Below, piece by piece: positions 1 to 11,004 of a stretch of 64,000 nt of DNA. The notes beneath the pieces were generated by a model. That model worked only from the letters and a program-made list of their open reading frames with translations, did not search any database and had not been told where the DNA came from. Position numbers and translations under genes: made by a program. The number at the start of each line of letters is the position of its first letter. Position 1 is the stretch's first letter. Source of the DNA: Gammaproteobacteria bacterium (lineage in GTDB: Bacteria > Pseudomonadota > Gammaproteobacteria > Pseudomonadales > Pseudohongiellaceae). The DNA lies in contig VMDC01000003.1 of the NCBI GenBank assembly GCA_008081045.1, positions 80,405-144,404 on the forward strand. The letters are read 5' to 3'.

Positions 1-1789
1 AGGGATTCACTGCAGGATCCGATTGACCTACCTTCTCCCGTAATCTGATATTCAGCTCTCTGAGCTGGGCGCTGGACACAGCCCCGGGCGCATCAGTCAG
101 CGGACAGGCTGCCGTTTGTGTCTTCGGGAAAGCAATCACATCGCGAATCGACGCAGAGCCGGTCATCAGCATAATGAGCCGATCGAAGCCGAAGGCAATG
201 CCACCGTGTGGAGGACAGCCGTAGCTGAGGGCATCCAGAAGGAAACCGAACTTTTCCCTGGCCTCCACGTCACCGATGCCCAGCACCTCGAAGACAGCTT
301 CCTGCATTTGTGGTTGGTTGATACGAATAGACCCGCCCCCCAACTCAGTGCCGTTCAGCACCATATCATAGGCTCGCGACAGTGCCGCTGACGGGTTTTC
401 GCGCAATTGCTCCACCGGCACAGAGGGGGCAGTGAAAGGGTGATGCAGTGAGGTCAGATTCCCCTCACTGTCCTCTTCGAACATCGGAAAATCGACGACC
501 CACAGCGGAGCCCAGCGATCAGCAACCAGACCGAGTTCTTCAGCAACCCGTATCCGCAAGGCGCCCATGGCCTCATTAACCACTTTGGCTTTATCGGCGC
601 CGAAGAAGATGATATCGCCAGTTTCGACCGCAAGTTTCTGCATCAATGCCTGAGTGACTTCTTCTCCGATGAATTTGATGATGGGTGATTGCAGGCCTTC
701 GATCCCGGAGGCCGCGTCATTGACTTTGATCCAGGCCAGGCCTTTGGCGCCATAAATAGCAACAAATTCAGTCAAATCGTCAATGGATTTCCGGCTCAGC
801 GCAGCACCGCCGGGTACCCGAAGCGCTACGACCCTGCTCGCTGCATCCGATGCCGGCCCGCTGAAGACCTTGAATTCCACCCCCCGCATCAGCTCATCAA
901 TGTCGACAAGTTTAAGATCAATCCTTAAATCAGGCTTGTCCGAACCGTACAGGCGCATCGCGTCAGCATGCGTCAGTCTGGGGAACTCTCCCAGATCAAC
1001 TTGAAGGTGCGTCTGAAAGATCTGTTTGATCATGCGCTCCATGATCTCCATGATCTGTTCCTCATCCATGAAGGATGTCTCAATGTCGATCTGAGTGAAT
1101 TCCGGCTGTCGGTCAGCCCTGAGATCTTCATCGCGAAAACATTTGGCAATCTGATAATAGCGATCCATCCCGGCAGCCATCAGGATCTGCTTAAAGAGCT
1201 GGGGCGACTGCGGTAAAGCAAAAAATCGACTCGGATGGGTCCTGCTCGGAACCAGATAATCTCTGGCACCCTCTGGCGTCGCCTTAGTCAGCAGCGGTGT
1301 CTCAATATCCAGAAAACCATTCTGGTCCAGAAAATTGCGCACCGTGTTGGCCACTTTGGAACGGAAACGCAGCCTCTGCATCATCTCAGGCCGCCTGAGA
1401 TCAATGTAACGGTAATGAAGACGGACGTCCTCACCAACGTCAGCATACTCATCAAGCTGCATCGGAGGCGTTTTCGCTGCGTTTAATATCGTCAATTCTT
1501 TTCCCAGAACCTCGATAGACCCGGTCGGCATTTCTTCATTGAGTGTCCCATCGGGGCGCCGGCGCACTTTACCACGCACCTGCAGAACGAACTCGCTGCG
1601 GACCGTTTCAGCAGTAGCGAAGCTCTCGCGGGTATCAGGGTCGAACACAACCTGAGCAATCCCTTCCCGGTCGCGCAGATCTAAAAAGATAACGCCACCA
1701 TGGTCGCGCCGACGATGCACCCATCCACAAAGGGTAATTTCCTGGTCAACATGTGATTCGTTGAGCTCTCCGCAATAATAGCTGCGCAT
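1..1789 (-). CDS. aspS: Aspartyl-tRNA synthetase (C-terminus cut by window edge)
   Basis: Class II aminoacyl-tRNA synthetase that charges tRNA with aspartate in the cytoplasm. The reading frame starts at the ATG at 1789 (protein begins [12 protein letters not shown], then an OB-fold anticodon-binding region with [12 protein letters not shown]) and stays open to base 1. About 596 codons are visible, close to the usual full length of about 590, so only the last few residues are missing; the visible end reads ...[12 protein letters not shown], a normal C-terminal region. An AAAGGAA ribosome binding site lies about 8 bases before the ATG. It lies 35 bases downstream of the FmdB-type gene and is probably co-transcribed with it. 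Confidence 0.96.
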   Translation of the reverse strand, partial: MRSYYCGELNESHVDQEITLCGWVHRRRDHGGVIFLDLRDREGIAQVVFDPDTRESFATAETVRSEFVLQVRGKVRRRPDGTLNEEMPTGSIEVLGKELTILNAAKTPPMQLDEYADVGEDVRLHYRYIDLRRPEMMQRLRFRSKVANTVRNFLDQNGFLDIETPLLTKATPEGARDYLVPSRTHPSRFFALPQSPQLFKQILMAAGMDRYYQIAKCFRDEDLRADRQPEFTQIDIETSFMDEEQIMEIMERMIKQIFQTHLQVDLGEFPRLTHADAMRLYGSDKPDLRIDLKLVDIDELMRGVEFKVFSGPASDAASRVVALRVPGGAALSRKSIDDLTEFVAIYGAKGLAWIKVNDAASGIEGLQSPIIKFIGEEVTQALMQKLAVETGDIIFFGADKAKVVNEAMGALRIRVAEELGLVADRWAPLWVVDFPMFEEDSEGNLTSLHHPFTAPSVPVEQLRENPSAALSRAYDMVLNGTELGGGSIRINQPQMQEAVFEVLGIGDVEAREKFGFLLDALSYGCPPHGGIAFGFDRLIMLMTGSASIRDVIAFPKTQTAACPLTDAPGAVSSAQLRELNIRLREKVGQSDPAVNP

Positions 1790-1824
1790 AGTGTCTTCCT
1801 TTAAAAGGCGCGAAGTCCGCGCGC

Positions 1825-2184
1825 TTAACTGCTGTTAGTTGTGGCTTGTGATTTGGCGTTTCCGGCTGATTTGCCCTCGGATACTTTGCCGGTCTGAGAG
1901 GACTTATCGGCCTTACTGCCTGCCGCCTTGCTCCCGGAGCCGGACGACTCGCTGCCGCTCGCCTTGGAATCACCACCGGAATCGGCAAGCTGCTTTTTAT
2001 CACCCGTTTTGAAGTCTGTCTCATACCATCCACCTCCTTTGAGGCGAAAGCTGGCGGCTGAAACGAGTTTTTGCAAACTCGGTGAACCGCAGGCGGGACA
2101 GTCAAGCAAAGGTCCATCACTGATTTTCTGCAAAGCTTCCAAGGAATGGCTGCAACTTCCACATTGGTATTCGTAAATTGGCAT
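1825..2184 (-). CDS. FmdB-family small zinc ribbon protein
   Basis: A 119-residue protein. The first 45 residues are a typical FmdB/CxxC zinc ribbon ([11 protein letters not shown] start, second pair CPAC, then the conserved [13 protein letters not shown] segment near residues 46-58). The rest is a low-complexity Ser/Gly/Lys/Ala tail. The family is often called a putative regulator, after FmdB of methylotrophs, but its biochemical role is not established. Location directly before aspS is common in gammaproteobacteria and suggests an operon driven by the promoter at 2287-2315. Family assignment is secure; function is not. Confidence 0.88.
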   Translation of the reverse strand: MPIYEYQCGSCSHSLEALQKISDGPLLDCPACGSPSLQKLVSAASFRLKGGGWYETDFKTGDKKQLADSGGDSKASGSESSGSGSKAAGSKADKSSQTGKVSEGKSAGNAKSQATTNSS

Positions 2185-2286
2185 GTCGATGATCGTATTG
2201 TCTTGATAATCGGAACCAGATCAGACGTCTGGCGCACACTCTCGTGGCCGTATCGCTGTATTAAGGCCAGCTGAAAAAAGGCGCGC

Positions 2287-2315
2287 ATTATACCTTAAGC
2301 AGGAAATAACCGTAA
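2287..2315 (-). promoter_or_regulatory. Likely sigma-70 promoter for the FmdB gene and aspS
   Basis: On the minus strand a perfect -10 box TATAAT (2287-2292) is preceded by AGG and a 17-base spacer, with a weak -35 (TTACGG, 2310-2315). The bases after the -10 are GC-rich (GCGCGC), a discriminator type found at growth-rate-controlled translation genes. It lies about 100 bases upstream of the FmdB start. Confidence 0.6.
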
Positions 2316-2787
2316 TCTCTCAGGGCAAGGAATTTCCGAACGCTAGGGAGCAGATGCTTTCGCCGAAACCTTATCGGGCGGTCATATCATCAGCCGAGCT
2401 GATCGGATGAGCCTCTAGGGCTGAGTCAAGCGACCGCAGGCGCGCCTGAACTCAACTGAAGTAAGACTGGCAAAACTGGACGTATGTGACTGCCTCTACA
2501 GATTAACCTCCGTTTCTGCCTGCCCCTGCTGCAAGACCCAAATCGACCCACCATCCGGGGACGTCTGTCTGACCATCAGGGGTCGCGAAATGCCGGCGAT
2601 GTCACTCCGGTGAACCCCGTTGATGCGAGCTGGGTGGCAGCACAAGCAGAACCCAACGTAACATTTAGAGGAATTGTTTCAGAAAATAGTCTCGGTGAAT
2701 TTTAGCGCTATTTTTTTCGGGTGATTTGCCTATTTTCCAATATCGGGCATACACATCAATTTACTCGATTAAAGTGACCGGAATCAC
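2316..2787. other. Non-coding stretch, nothing recognised
   Basis: About 470 bases between the two divergent promoters. I see no convincing reading frame, tRNA, known small RNA or repeat here. An AT-rich patch (about 2660-2780) lies just upstream of the HU promoter and could act as an UP-element or a nucleoid protein site; that is inference only. Confidence 0.4.
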
Positions 2788-2816
2788 TTGCGAGGCCGCA
2801 GTGAATGCTTTATAAA
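2788..2816 (+). promoter_or_regulatory. Strong sigma-70 promoter for the HU-family gene
   Basis: TTGCGA (2788-2793), 17-base spacer, TATAAA (2811-2816). The predicted start near 2823 leaves an untranslated leader of about 190 bases before the HU start codon. The leader contains a GC-rich hairpin (CTGCGG...CCGCAG, about 2933-2957). Confidence 0.6.
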
Positions 2817-3016
2817 TAGCGACCCTTAAAGGCCAGCCGTTTTACGAATTACACGTCGCTGACGGCAGGCTGAAAAAGACCTCAAATCGAGCCATCAATG
2901 CTCATGATTTTAGGCAGCGCCCGGCCGAGCAAACTGCGGCGGAGCGAGACCCCGCAGAATTGCGGATCAACGAAACTAACTTGAACCATTCAATCCACTG
3001 AGAAAAGAGAACGGGC

Positions 3017-3400
3017 ATGGCTGTAAAAAAATCTTCCAAACCTGCTGCCAAGAAAAAAGCAGCACCAACACGCAAAGCGCCAGCGATTCAAAAAAAATAC
3101 ACTAAAACCGAAATTCTGAATGAGATCGCTCAGAACACATCACTCAGCAAAAAAGAGGTTTCTGCTGTTCTCGATGAGCTGTCAGTGGTCATCGAGCGAC
3201 ACATCAAAAAGCGCGCTGTTGGAGAATTCACACTGCCCGGCCTGTTGAAAATTAAATCTGTGGTACGACCAGCGCGACCTGCTCGTAAAGGAGTTCCAAA
3301 CCCCTTCAAACCCGGTGAACTGATGGACGTTCCTCGAAAGCCGGCTTCTACTCGAGTCAAAGTCCTGCCTCTGAAGAAACTCAAAGAGTACGCACTCTGA
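3017..3400 (+). CDS. HU/IHF-family DNA-binding protein with Lys/Ala-rich N-terminal extension
   Basis: A 127-residue nucleoid-associated protein. Residues 1-27 are a basic tail rich in Lys, Ala and Pro. From about residue 28 it has the HU fold: the two-helix dimerisation part (TKTEILNEIAQ...LSKKEVSAVLDEL), the strand motif GEFTLPGLLKI, and the DNA-embracing arm rich in Arg/Pro (VRPARPARKG...RKPASTRVKV). Canonical HU is about 90 residues, so the tail adds about a third. Start supported by an AGAAAAGAGAA stretch about 8 bases upstream. Likely binds and compacts DNA; the tail probably adds non-specific affinity (inference). Confidence 0.9.
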   Translation: MAVKKSSKPAAKKKAAPTRKAPAIQKKYTKTEILNEIAQNTSLSKKEVSAVLDELSVVIERHIKKRAVGEFTLPGLLKIKSVVRPARPARKGVPNPFKPGELMDVPRKPASTRVKVLPLKKLKEYAL

Positions 3401-3462
3401 GCCCGGTGCACCGAACGGATAGCCATAGCCTCGAGCAACCGGCTATCGGCTAACCTACTTAT

Positions 3463-3486
3463 AAGGCAGCCTTGGCTGCCTTTTTT
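3463..3486 (+). terminator. Rho-independent terminator after the HU-family gene
   Basis: Nine-base-pair perfect stem AAGGCAGCC / GGCTGCCTT with a two-base TT spacer as the nominal loop (in practice the inner pair opens), ending in a run of T. Another inverted pair (TAGCCATAGCC ... GGCTATCGGCTA, 3420-3452) lies just before it. The position shows that an in-frame ATG at 3472, inside the hairpin, is not the proS start. Confidence 0.8.
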
Positions 3487-3504
3487 CTGATGGTTGAAAA
3501 CATC

Positions 3505-5235
3505 ATGCGAGCCAGCAATTACCTATTAGCAACGCTGAAAGAAACGCCCGCCGATGCCGAGGTCATTAGTCATCAGCTGATGCTCCGCGCCGGCATGATT
3601 CGAAAACTGGCGAGTGGGCTCTATACCTGGCTACCTCTTGGCACCCGGGTTCTGCGAAAAGTCTCGCAGATTGTGCGCGAAGAAATGGATCGGTCAGGCG
3701 CCATGGAGGTGTCTATGCCTGTCGTCCAGCACGCCGAGCTTTGGGAAGAGTCCGGACGCTGGCACTCCATGGGGCCGGAACTGTTGCGCTTCAAAGACCG
3801 GCACGAGCGGGATTTCTGCCTGGGCCCTACTCACGAAGAAGTGATTACTGACCTGGTCAGAAATGAATATGGCAGCTACAAGCAACTACCGGCCAATCTG
3901 TACCAGATCCAGACCAAATTCCGCGATGAACGCCGACCACGATTCGGCGTCATGCGCTCCCGTGAATTCGTCATGAAAGACGCCTATTCATTCCACGCGA
4001 ATGAAGAGTCACTCGAACAGACGTATGAGGTCATGCACGCCACCTACTGTGCCATTTTTAATCGCCTGGGCCTGGAGTTTCGCGCTGTGGTTGCAGATTC
4101 AGGCAATATCGGGGGGAATACTTCACACGAGTTCCACGTCCTGGCGGAGTCAGGTGAAGACGAAATTGCGTTTAGTGACAGCAGCGACTACGCCGCAAAT
4201 ATAGAAATGGCCGAAGGCCTGCTGCCAGACGAGCCATCCTCCAGCGACATCCAGGGCTCAGAGTGTATTGCTACCGGTGACGCTCATTCGATAGATGCCG
4301 TCAGCGAACTGTTGCAGATTCAGGCCAAACACATCGTGAAAACGCTTGTAGTCCACGGCGAAGACGAACAGGGAGAAGCCAGTGGTGAACTGGTTGCCCT
4401 ACTCCTTCGCGGGGATCAGGAGCTTAACGAGACCAAGGCTCAGAAACTGTCGGGCGTTCTGTCTCCGCTGACATTCGCGACAGATGAAGAAATCAAGGAC
4501 AGCATCGGTTGTCAGCCAGGCGCGATCGGCCCCGTTAATTTGAGCATCCGCACCATTGCAGATCACAGCGTGGTGGGCATGAGAAATTTTGTCTGCGGAG
4601 CAAACCGTGACAATCACCATCTGCGCAATGCCAACTGGGAGCAGGATTGCCATTTTCATGAATCGGCAGACATAAGAAAAGTTTGCCCGGGTGACCGAAG
4701 CCCTGATGGCAAAGGTACCCTGTCAATAAAGCGCGGGATCGAAGTGGGTCATATCTTTCAGCTTGGCAAAAAATACAGCTCAGCCCTCGGCGCCACGGTA
4801 CTGGATGAACACGGCAAAGCTGTTGTCATGCCGATGGGCTGCTACGGCATTGGCGTCACCCGGGTAGTCGCAGCCTGCATAGAACAGAACCATGACGAAA
4901 AAGGCATTATATGGCCCGAGAATATCGCCCCTTTTCAGCTGGTGATCGTGCAGCTTGACGCACACAAATCAGCTCAGGTGCCGGCGGTTGCTGAATCAAT
5001 TTATGAGCAGGCAACCGCGATGGGGATAGAGGTTTTGCTGGACGACAGAGACAAGAAAACCAGTCCGGGAGTCAAATTTGCAGAATCTGAACTCCTCGGA
5101 ATCCCTCATCGTCTGGTCGTGTCAGCCCGGGGAATTGCCGAGGATTCTATCGAGTACACCTGCCGCAGAACCGGGGAAAAACGTCCGATTTCTCCATCCA
5201 CTGTCACCTCTTTTTTAGAGGAGCTGTGTCGTTAG
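3505..5235 (+). CDS. proS: Prolyl-tRNA synthetase, bacterial type with editing insertion
   Basis: Charges tRNA-Pro in the cytoplasm. The protein of 576 residues starts [19 protein letters not shown], matching the conserved N-terminus of the bacterial-type enzyme, so the ATG at 3505 is chosen over the one at 3472, which sits in the preceding terminator. Class II catalytic motifs are present ([42 protein letters not shown]). The central region (about 225-400) is the YbaK-like insertion that removes mischarged alanine. The C-terminus carries the anticodon-binding domain ([27 protein letters not shown] region). Length is normal. Confidence 0.97.
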   Translation: MRASNYLLATLKETPADAEVISHQLMLRAGMIRKLASGLYTWLPLGTRVLRKVSQIVREEMDRSGAMEVSMPVVQHAELWEESGRWHSMGPELLRFKDRHERDFCLGPTHEEVITDLVRNEYGSYKQLPANLYQIQTKFRDERRPRFGVMRSREFVMKDAYSFHANEESLEQTYEVMHATYCAIFNRLGLEFRAVVADSGNIGGNTSHEFHVLAESGEDEIAFSDSSDYAANIEMAEGLLPDEPSSSDIQGSECIATGDAHSIDAVSELLQIQAKHIVKTLVVHGEDEQGEASGELVALLLRGDQELNETKAQKLSGVLSPLTFATDEEIKDSIGCQPGAIGPVNLSIRTIADHSVVGMRNFVCGANRDNHHLRNANWEQDCHFHESADIRKVCPGDRSPDGKGTLSIKRGIEVGHIFQLGKKYSSALGATVLDEHGKAVVMPMGCYGIGVTRVVAACIEQNHDEKGIIWPENIAPFQLVIVQLDAHKSAQVPAVAESIYEQATAMGIEVLLDDRDKKTSPGVKFAESELLGIPHRLVVSARGIAEDSIEYTCRRTGEKRPISPSTVTSFLEELCR

Positions 5236-5346
5236 CTTGCCCGCGCCGCAGAAGCCCGGCCGTATGCCCCCATACACACTCGACACTGGTATTTTATACG
5301 CGGATGGGTTCGACAGCAGTCCGCCGGGTTGCATGCCTCGGGCTAA

Positions 5347-6405
<1,059 letters not shown>

Positions 6406-6419
<14 letters not shown>

Positions 6420-7107
6420 CATCCTTGACCAGGGGCACTGTCAATCGCCTTTGCCTCTGGAAGGACTCTGAATCAAGTCGCTCCAGCACTGCTATCAAGC
6501 CAGCGAGACTGCGGTCAGCACGCTGCAGAATATAGTCGCAGACCTGATCGCTCAACGAGATTCCCCGCGAATTCGCCCGATGCTGCAGGATCTGCTTTTT
6601 GAAGCCATCATCTGCGGCCTGTAACTGAAAAATAAGGCCCTTCTGCATCCGGGAACGCAGATCTGCCAGCGACAGGTCCAAGTCTCGCGGCGCACGGCTT
6701 GCTGTGACGACGAACAGCACATTACTCTCGGCTGCTTCATTGAAGCAGTGGAACATGGCTTCCTGCCAAACGCTGTCTGTCGCTACCGCATCAAGGTCAT
6801 CAACACAGATAACAGACAGAGCGTGAGAATGCTCCAGGATCTGCGGCGCAAAGTCATGTCGGCTCAGCAAGGGCAAATAGAGCGCTGATGCACCGGATTC
6901 AGCATACCTGTGACACAGCGCCTGCAGCAAATGACTTCGCCCGCTGCCCCCTGCGCCCCAGAGATAAATCAACTGAACTGAGGGAGACGTACTCGTGAGC
7001 ACGTCAAACAACTGCCGGTTACCGGATGAAACCAGAAAATTGGCGAATGTCGCTTCATCATTGAGGCGAATCCCGAGTGGCAATTGACTGGCAGAATCAG
7101 AAGTCAC
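6406..7107 (-). CDS. hda: DnaA regulatory inactivator Hda
   Basis: AAA+ protein related to DnaA domain III. With the DNA-bound beta clamp it stimulates hydrolysis of DnaA-bound ATP and so prevents over-initiation of replication. 233 residues. The N-terminal SQLPLGIRLNDEATFANF (about 7-24) contains the clamp-binding QLPLG motif. Walker A is LWGAGGSGRSHLL (about 49-61) and Walker B is VICVDDLDA. The start is a GTG at 7107, with CAGGG about 6 bases upstream. It lies 12 bases after the DUF2066 gene and is probably in the same transcript. Confidence 0.93.
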
Positions 7108-7119
7108 AAGAGCCCTGCT

Positions 7120-8331
7120 CTACCTGGTCCAGCGATAATGCAGCAAGCCGGAACTGACACCCATCGAGCTCTCGATTGGCAGCAAATCCCGATCTAGGGC
7201 GATCAGTTCGTAAAGCTGCTGAGGGTCTCCTACCAGTCCAAGGCGCAATTCCAATCGCTCTCCGGCGACCTGCGATGTCGCCACACTGTCAACCAGCCCA
7301 AGACCACCAACATAGGCCACCAAAGCAGAATAATCCTGCAGGTCGCTGATGCCGTCGACCCGGAGAATCACCGAAGCCGCAAGGTCCGCGCCAGGCAAGA
7401 TGGCAAAGTATTGAGCGAGCCGGGCTGTTATCCGCTCAAGCGGTGCGTTCAGATAGTCTTCCAGATCGGTCGAAAAACCATCAAAGATCTCTGTGTCACC
7501 CTGAAACTGAAACTGCCAGAGGCCCACCAACTCCCCACTGGAGGTGAAATGCAGTCGCCCGGTCAAGATGCTGTCGGCCCCATAGCGCAGGCTGGCAGTT
7601 CGAATGGCTTGCTCATCCAGCCTCCAAACCAGATCCTCACTCAGGTTCCTGCGATCCTCAAAATCGAGGACGGGAAACAGGACGGGGAGTCCTCTTGCGT
7701 CCGCGAAATCCTGTATATATTCGATAATGTCGTTATTGATATCCGAGGTCATCAGGCTTCGGCTGCCCGACTCATCCTGCAGCGCCATCCAAATCAGGAC
7801 ACTGGGTCGGTTGCTGTCCCAGAGCGGTATCTGCGCATCAGCCAGCATCCGCTCAATCAATACTGAAGAAAACTCCACTTCGATAAAGCGCTGTTCTGCG
7901 GTTGTCGGAGCTACCTGCTCCTGTCGATCCGGATCCGGCATCAGTCCATCCGAATTCTCGTCAGCTGACAGCTGAACTTCTGCTTCAGGCAGCGATTGCT
8001 GTGGTCCAGTTTCCCCGCTGCTTGAAGTCGGAATGACAATCTCGCTGAAATAGCGTATCGCTTCGACATAACTCTGCGCATTTTCGAGCGCCTCCAGCAC
8101 CGCCGGATGACTGAGATAGCGCTGCTCCCCGGTCGCCCTGACCAGCACAATCTGCAGCGCTTTTTTAAAGGCCTGGCTTCTTTCAGCGTCACTTTCGTTC
8201 GCGACCGGCACCCGCTCACTGTAGATCCCCGCAACGGGCAAACCATGAGCGCTGCTAAACAGCAGCAACACAGCCAGTATCACCGATCGGGTCAGCACAG
8301 CTCGCAACATAACGGTTAACAACACATTCAT
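7120..8331 (-). CDS. DUF2066 family exported protein
   Basis: A protein of about 403 residues. The chosen start (ATG at 8331) gives a clear signal peptide (MNVLLTVMLRAVLTRSVILAVLLLFSSAHG). An upstream frame extension to 8490 is rejected because it would overlap purM and bury the signal peptide. The mature part (YSERVPVANESDAERSQAFKKALQIVLVRATG, then segments such as RPSVLIWMALQDESG) matches DUF2066, which lies between hda and purM in Pseudomonas-type genomes. No catalytic motif recognised; probably periplasmic. Function unknown. Confidence 0.85.
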   Translation of the reverse strand: MNVLLTVMLRAVLTRSVILAVLLLFSSAHGLPVAGIYSERVPVANESDAERSQAFKKALQIVLVRATGEQRYLSHPAVLEALENAQSYVEAIRYFSEIVIPTSSSGETGPQQSLPEAEVQLSADENSDGLMPDPDRQEQVAPTTAEQRFIEVEFSSVLIERMLADAQIPLWDSNRPSVLIWMALQDESGSRSLMTSDINNDIIEYIQDFADARGLPVLFPVLDFEDRRNLSEDLVWRLDEQAIRTASLRYGADSILTGRLHFTSSGELVGLWQFQFQGDTEIFDGFSTDLEDYLNAPLERITARLAQYFAILPGADLAASVILRVDGISDLQDYSALVAYVGGLGLVDSVATSQVAGERLELRLGLVGDPQQLYELIALDRDLLPIESSMGVSSGLLHYRWTR

Positions 8332-8475
8332 CTGTCTAGTGTACTTCAAATTCTCTATTTCGGTCTCGGACGGGAGATCGCGAACAGGCATTTCTTCACC
8401 TGACCACCTCGGATGTTCCTGATAGAATTCCGACTTTCTCCACCCAAGCAACTTGCTTCCAGAAAGGTCTCGAAA

Positions 8476-9543
8476 GTGCCAGATACTCAAAAACCCAACC
8501 CGGAGAGCCCGTCAGTCGATCCACTCAGCTACCGCGATGCCGGCGTCGACATTGATGCCGGCAATGCACTGGTAGGTGCAATTAAATCCGTCACACAACG
8601 CACTTCACGGCCCGAGGTACTGACAGAACTGGGAGGCTTTGGCGCCCTGTGCGAATTACCGCGCAATTATCAACAGCCTGTACTGGTCGCAGCTACCGAT
8701 GGCGTCGGCACCAAGCTCATGTTGGCGCAGCAAATGGCCAAACACGACACTATAGGCATTGATCTTGTGGCAATGTGTGTTAACGATTTGATCGTGTGCG
8801 GCGCCGAACCCCTGTTCTTTCTGGATTACTACGCAACGGGTGGCCTGGATGTCGATGTAGCAACGCAGGTTGTTACCGGCATCGGTAAAGGTTGTGAGCT
8901 GGCAGGTTGCGCATTGATTGGCGGGGAAACGGCTGAAATGCCGGGCATGTATCAGCCGAAGGACTACGACCTGGCAGGTTTTGCGGTCGGAGTCGTCGAG
9001 AAATCCGGCATAATCGACCAGTCGGGCGTCCAAGAAGGCGATGTCCTGATCGGCATTGACTCTTCAGGCCCGCACTCTAACGGCTACTCGCTGATCCGAA
9101 AGGTTCTTGAACGTTCCGCAGCAAGTCTCTCGGAGGCATTTGAAACCAGCACTCTCGGTGAAATTTTACTTGAACCGACCCGCATTTATGTCAAACAGCT
9201 TGCGGAACTGCGTAGCAAGGCTGAAGTCTCCGCACTGGCGCACATCACCGGAGGGGGAATTCTCGAAAATCTGCCTCGAGTGTTACCTGACAACCTGGCC
9301 GCGCGGGTGGAAACTGACTTATGGCATCGACCGGCGATTTTCAACTGGCTTCAGAACAACGGGCGTATTGAAGAGCGGGAAATGATGCGTACCTTTAACT
9401 GCGGGATCGGCATGATTGCAGCAGTGCGTTCAGCCGAGGTACAGATTGCACTCGATACCTTAAACCGTGAGTCCCAGTGCGCTCAGGTGATTGGCGAAGT
9501 CATCACCCGAGTCTCCGGGGCTGACGCAATACAACTCAGATAG
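8476..9543 (+). CDS. purM: Phosphoribosylformylglycinamidine cyclo-ligase
   Basis: Forms aminoimidazole ribotide in step 5 of purine synthesis, using ATP. I choose the GTG at 8476 (355 residues, start [10 protein letters not shown]): an AGAAAGG site lies 8 bases before it, and conserved sequence begins soon after ([15 protein letters not shown]). The frame is open up to an ATG at 8413, but that extension is not conserved-looking. Key segments: [53 protein letters not shown]. Divergent from the DUF2066 gene; followed by purN. Confidence 0.96.
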   Translation: MPDTQKPNPESPSVDPLSYRDAGVDIDAGNALVGAIKSVTQRTSRPEVLTELGGFGALCELPRNYQQPVLVAATDGVGTKLMLAQQMAKHDTIGIDLVAMCVNDLIVCGAEPLFFLDYYATGGLDVDVATQVVTGIGKGCELAGCALIGGETAEMPGMYQPKDYDLAGFAVGVVEKSGIIDQSGVQEGDVLIGIDSSGPHSNGYSLIRKVLERSAASLSEAFETSTLGEILLEPTRIYVKQLAELRSKAEVSALAHITGGGILENLPRVLPDNLAARVETDLWHRPAIFNWLQNNGRIEEREMMRTFNCGIGMIAAVRSAEVQIALDTLNRESQCAQVIGEVITRVSGADAIQLR

Positions 9544-9599
9544 CGGTCTCACAGAAAGTTCAGCAATACACGCCAGCAACGAAGAGGGTGACATTCCCA

Positions 9600-10247
9600 A
9601 TGGGTGATCAGCAGTGCTGTGTCGTCGTGCTTATTTCCGGAAATGGTAATAACCTCCAGGCCCTGATCGACGCCAGCTCAAATTCCGGCTACACCATCAG
9701 CCATGTAATCTCAAATAACCCGGATGCATTCGGCCTCGAACGCGCCCAACGCTGCGGAATAGCCAGTACCGTTCTGAATCATCGGGATTTCGGAACACGC
9801 GGCGAATTTGACAGTGCACTGCAACAGGCAATCGACGACCAGAACCCTGATCTTGTTGTCCTTGCTGGATTTATGCGTATTCTGGGCCCCGAAATCGTCA
9901 AGAATTTTTCTGGCAGAATGCTGAACATTCACCCAAGCCTGCTACCCAAATATCCCGGAATCAATACCCATCAACGGGTCCTCGATGCCGGTGATCGTGA
10001 GCACGGCGCCACTGTGCATTTCGTGACTGAAGAGCTTGATGGAGGTCCCTTAATTGCTCAAGGCAGAATATTGGTCAACGCGAACGACACTGCGCAAGAA
10101 CTGGCCGCACGTGTACTGATCAGGGAACAGCAGCTTTACCCCACAGTTGTCACATGGTTTGCCAGCGGCAGGTTATCCCTGCAGCAGGATCGGGCCGTGA
10201 TGGATGGCGCGGCGCTCCCTCGCGAAGGACTGCAGATCGATTCATGA
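9600..10247 (+). CDS. purN: Phosphoribosylglycinamide formyltransferase
   Basis: Transfers a formyl group from 10-formyltetrahydrofolate to GAR in purine synthesis. 215 residues from the ATG at 9600. An in-frame GTG at 9588 directly abuts the only ribosome-binding-like GAAGAGG and is therefore unlikely. Catalytic Asn and His are in MLNIHPSLLPKYPG, and the catalytic Asp is in GATVHFVTEELDGGP. The N-terminal VLISGNGNNLQALID is the phosphate-binding loop. The stop overlaps the start of the DUF3108 gene (ATGA). Confidence 0.96.
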   Translation: MGDQQCCVVVLISGNGNNLQALIDASSNSGYTISHVISNNPDAFGLERAQRCGIASTVLNHRDFGTRGEFDSALQQAIDDQNPDLVVLAGFMRILGPEIVKNFSGRMLNIHPSLLPKYPGINTHQRVLDAGDREHGATVHFVTEELDGGPLIAQGRILVNANDTAQELAARVLIREQQLYPTVVTWFASGRLSLQQDRAVMDGAALPREGLQIDS

Positions 10248-10978
10248 CACACGCCAACACTGCACTCATGTTACTGCTGTTGCAGGTTTCGCTCTCTGGC
10301 GCGACCGCCGACACCCTTGAGGAATTTTCAGCTTACTACAGTGCGACAACCAACGGGATTCGTGGTACCGCTGAAAGACATCTGGTCAGACTGACAGATC
10401 GCAATTATCGGCTTAACGTGTCTCTCGAGGCCAAGATTGGGGGACTGGAAATTGGCGACCTTGAACAGGCCAGTGAGTTCAGCTACGCAGACGGTCAGAT
10501 CAAACCCCTGACATACAGTTACCAGGTGTCCGGCGTCAGCTCAGCGGTGGAAACAGTCGTTTTCAACTGGGATGCCATGATGGCCCTGAGTGCAGACGAC
10601 GAGCAATCCCGGCCCGTGGCTATCAACAGCAACACGCTGGATGAACTCAGCTACCAACTCGCTCTGGCACTCGACATCGCGAACCCGGGTGAAACCACTT
10701 ACTCCTATGAAACCGTAGATGGCCACACACTGGATCAAGTAAGCTTCCGGGTTTTGGGCGAAGACATAATCTCAACCCCGCTCGGCGATTTTCGCTGCGT
10801 CAAGCTGGAGCGGAATCGGGAGGCCAGCAGCAGCCGCACTACGACCATCTGGCTTGCTCTGGACTGGTCCAATCTGCTGGCAAAAATCGAACAAACCACC
10901 GCTTCCGGCCTGGCTATCACGATGGAACTCACTAACGCCCTGATAGCCGGCCAGCAGGTGACCGGCCTGAACGACTGA
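10244..10978 (+). CDS. DUF3108 family exported protein
   Basis: A 244-residue protein starting at the ATG at 10244, which overlaps the purN stop by four bases. The first about 22 residues are a signal peptide (MTHANTALMLLLLQVSLSGATA). The rest is predicted to be beta-rich (EEFSAYYSATTNGIRGTAERHLVRL...), consistent with DUF3108, which follows purN in Pseudomonas-type genomes. Probably periplasmic or outer-membrane associated; function unknown. An upstream open extension into purN is rejected. Confidence 0.84.
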   Translation: MTHANTALMLLLLQVSLSGATADTLEEFSAYYSATTNGIRGTAERHLVRLTDRNYRLNVSLEAKIGGLEIGDLEQASEFSYADGQIKPLTYSYQVSGVSSAVETVVFNWDAMMALSADDEQSRPVAINSNTLDELSYQLALALDIANPGETTYSYETVDGHTLDQVSFRVLGEDIISTPLGDFRCVKLERNREASSSRTTTIWLALDWSNLLAKIEQTTASGLAITMELTNALIAGQQVTGLND

Positions 10979-11004
10979 TGCGACAATATTCCGTCCGGGA
11001 CGGT

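Noticed and set aside
1746..2288. 180-codon frame overlapping the FmdB-type gene on the same strand
   Set aside because: Different phase from the FmdB frame, no family features, and it would start right at the -10 box of the promoter.
3472..3504. Upstream ATG for proS
   Set aside because: It falls inside the terminator hairpin of the HU gene and adds residues not present in other ProRS proteins.
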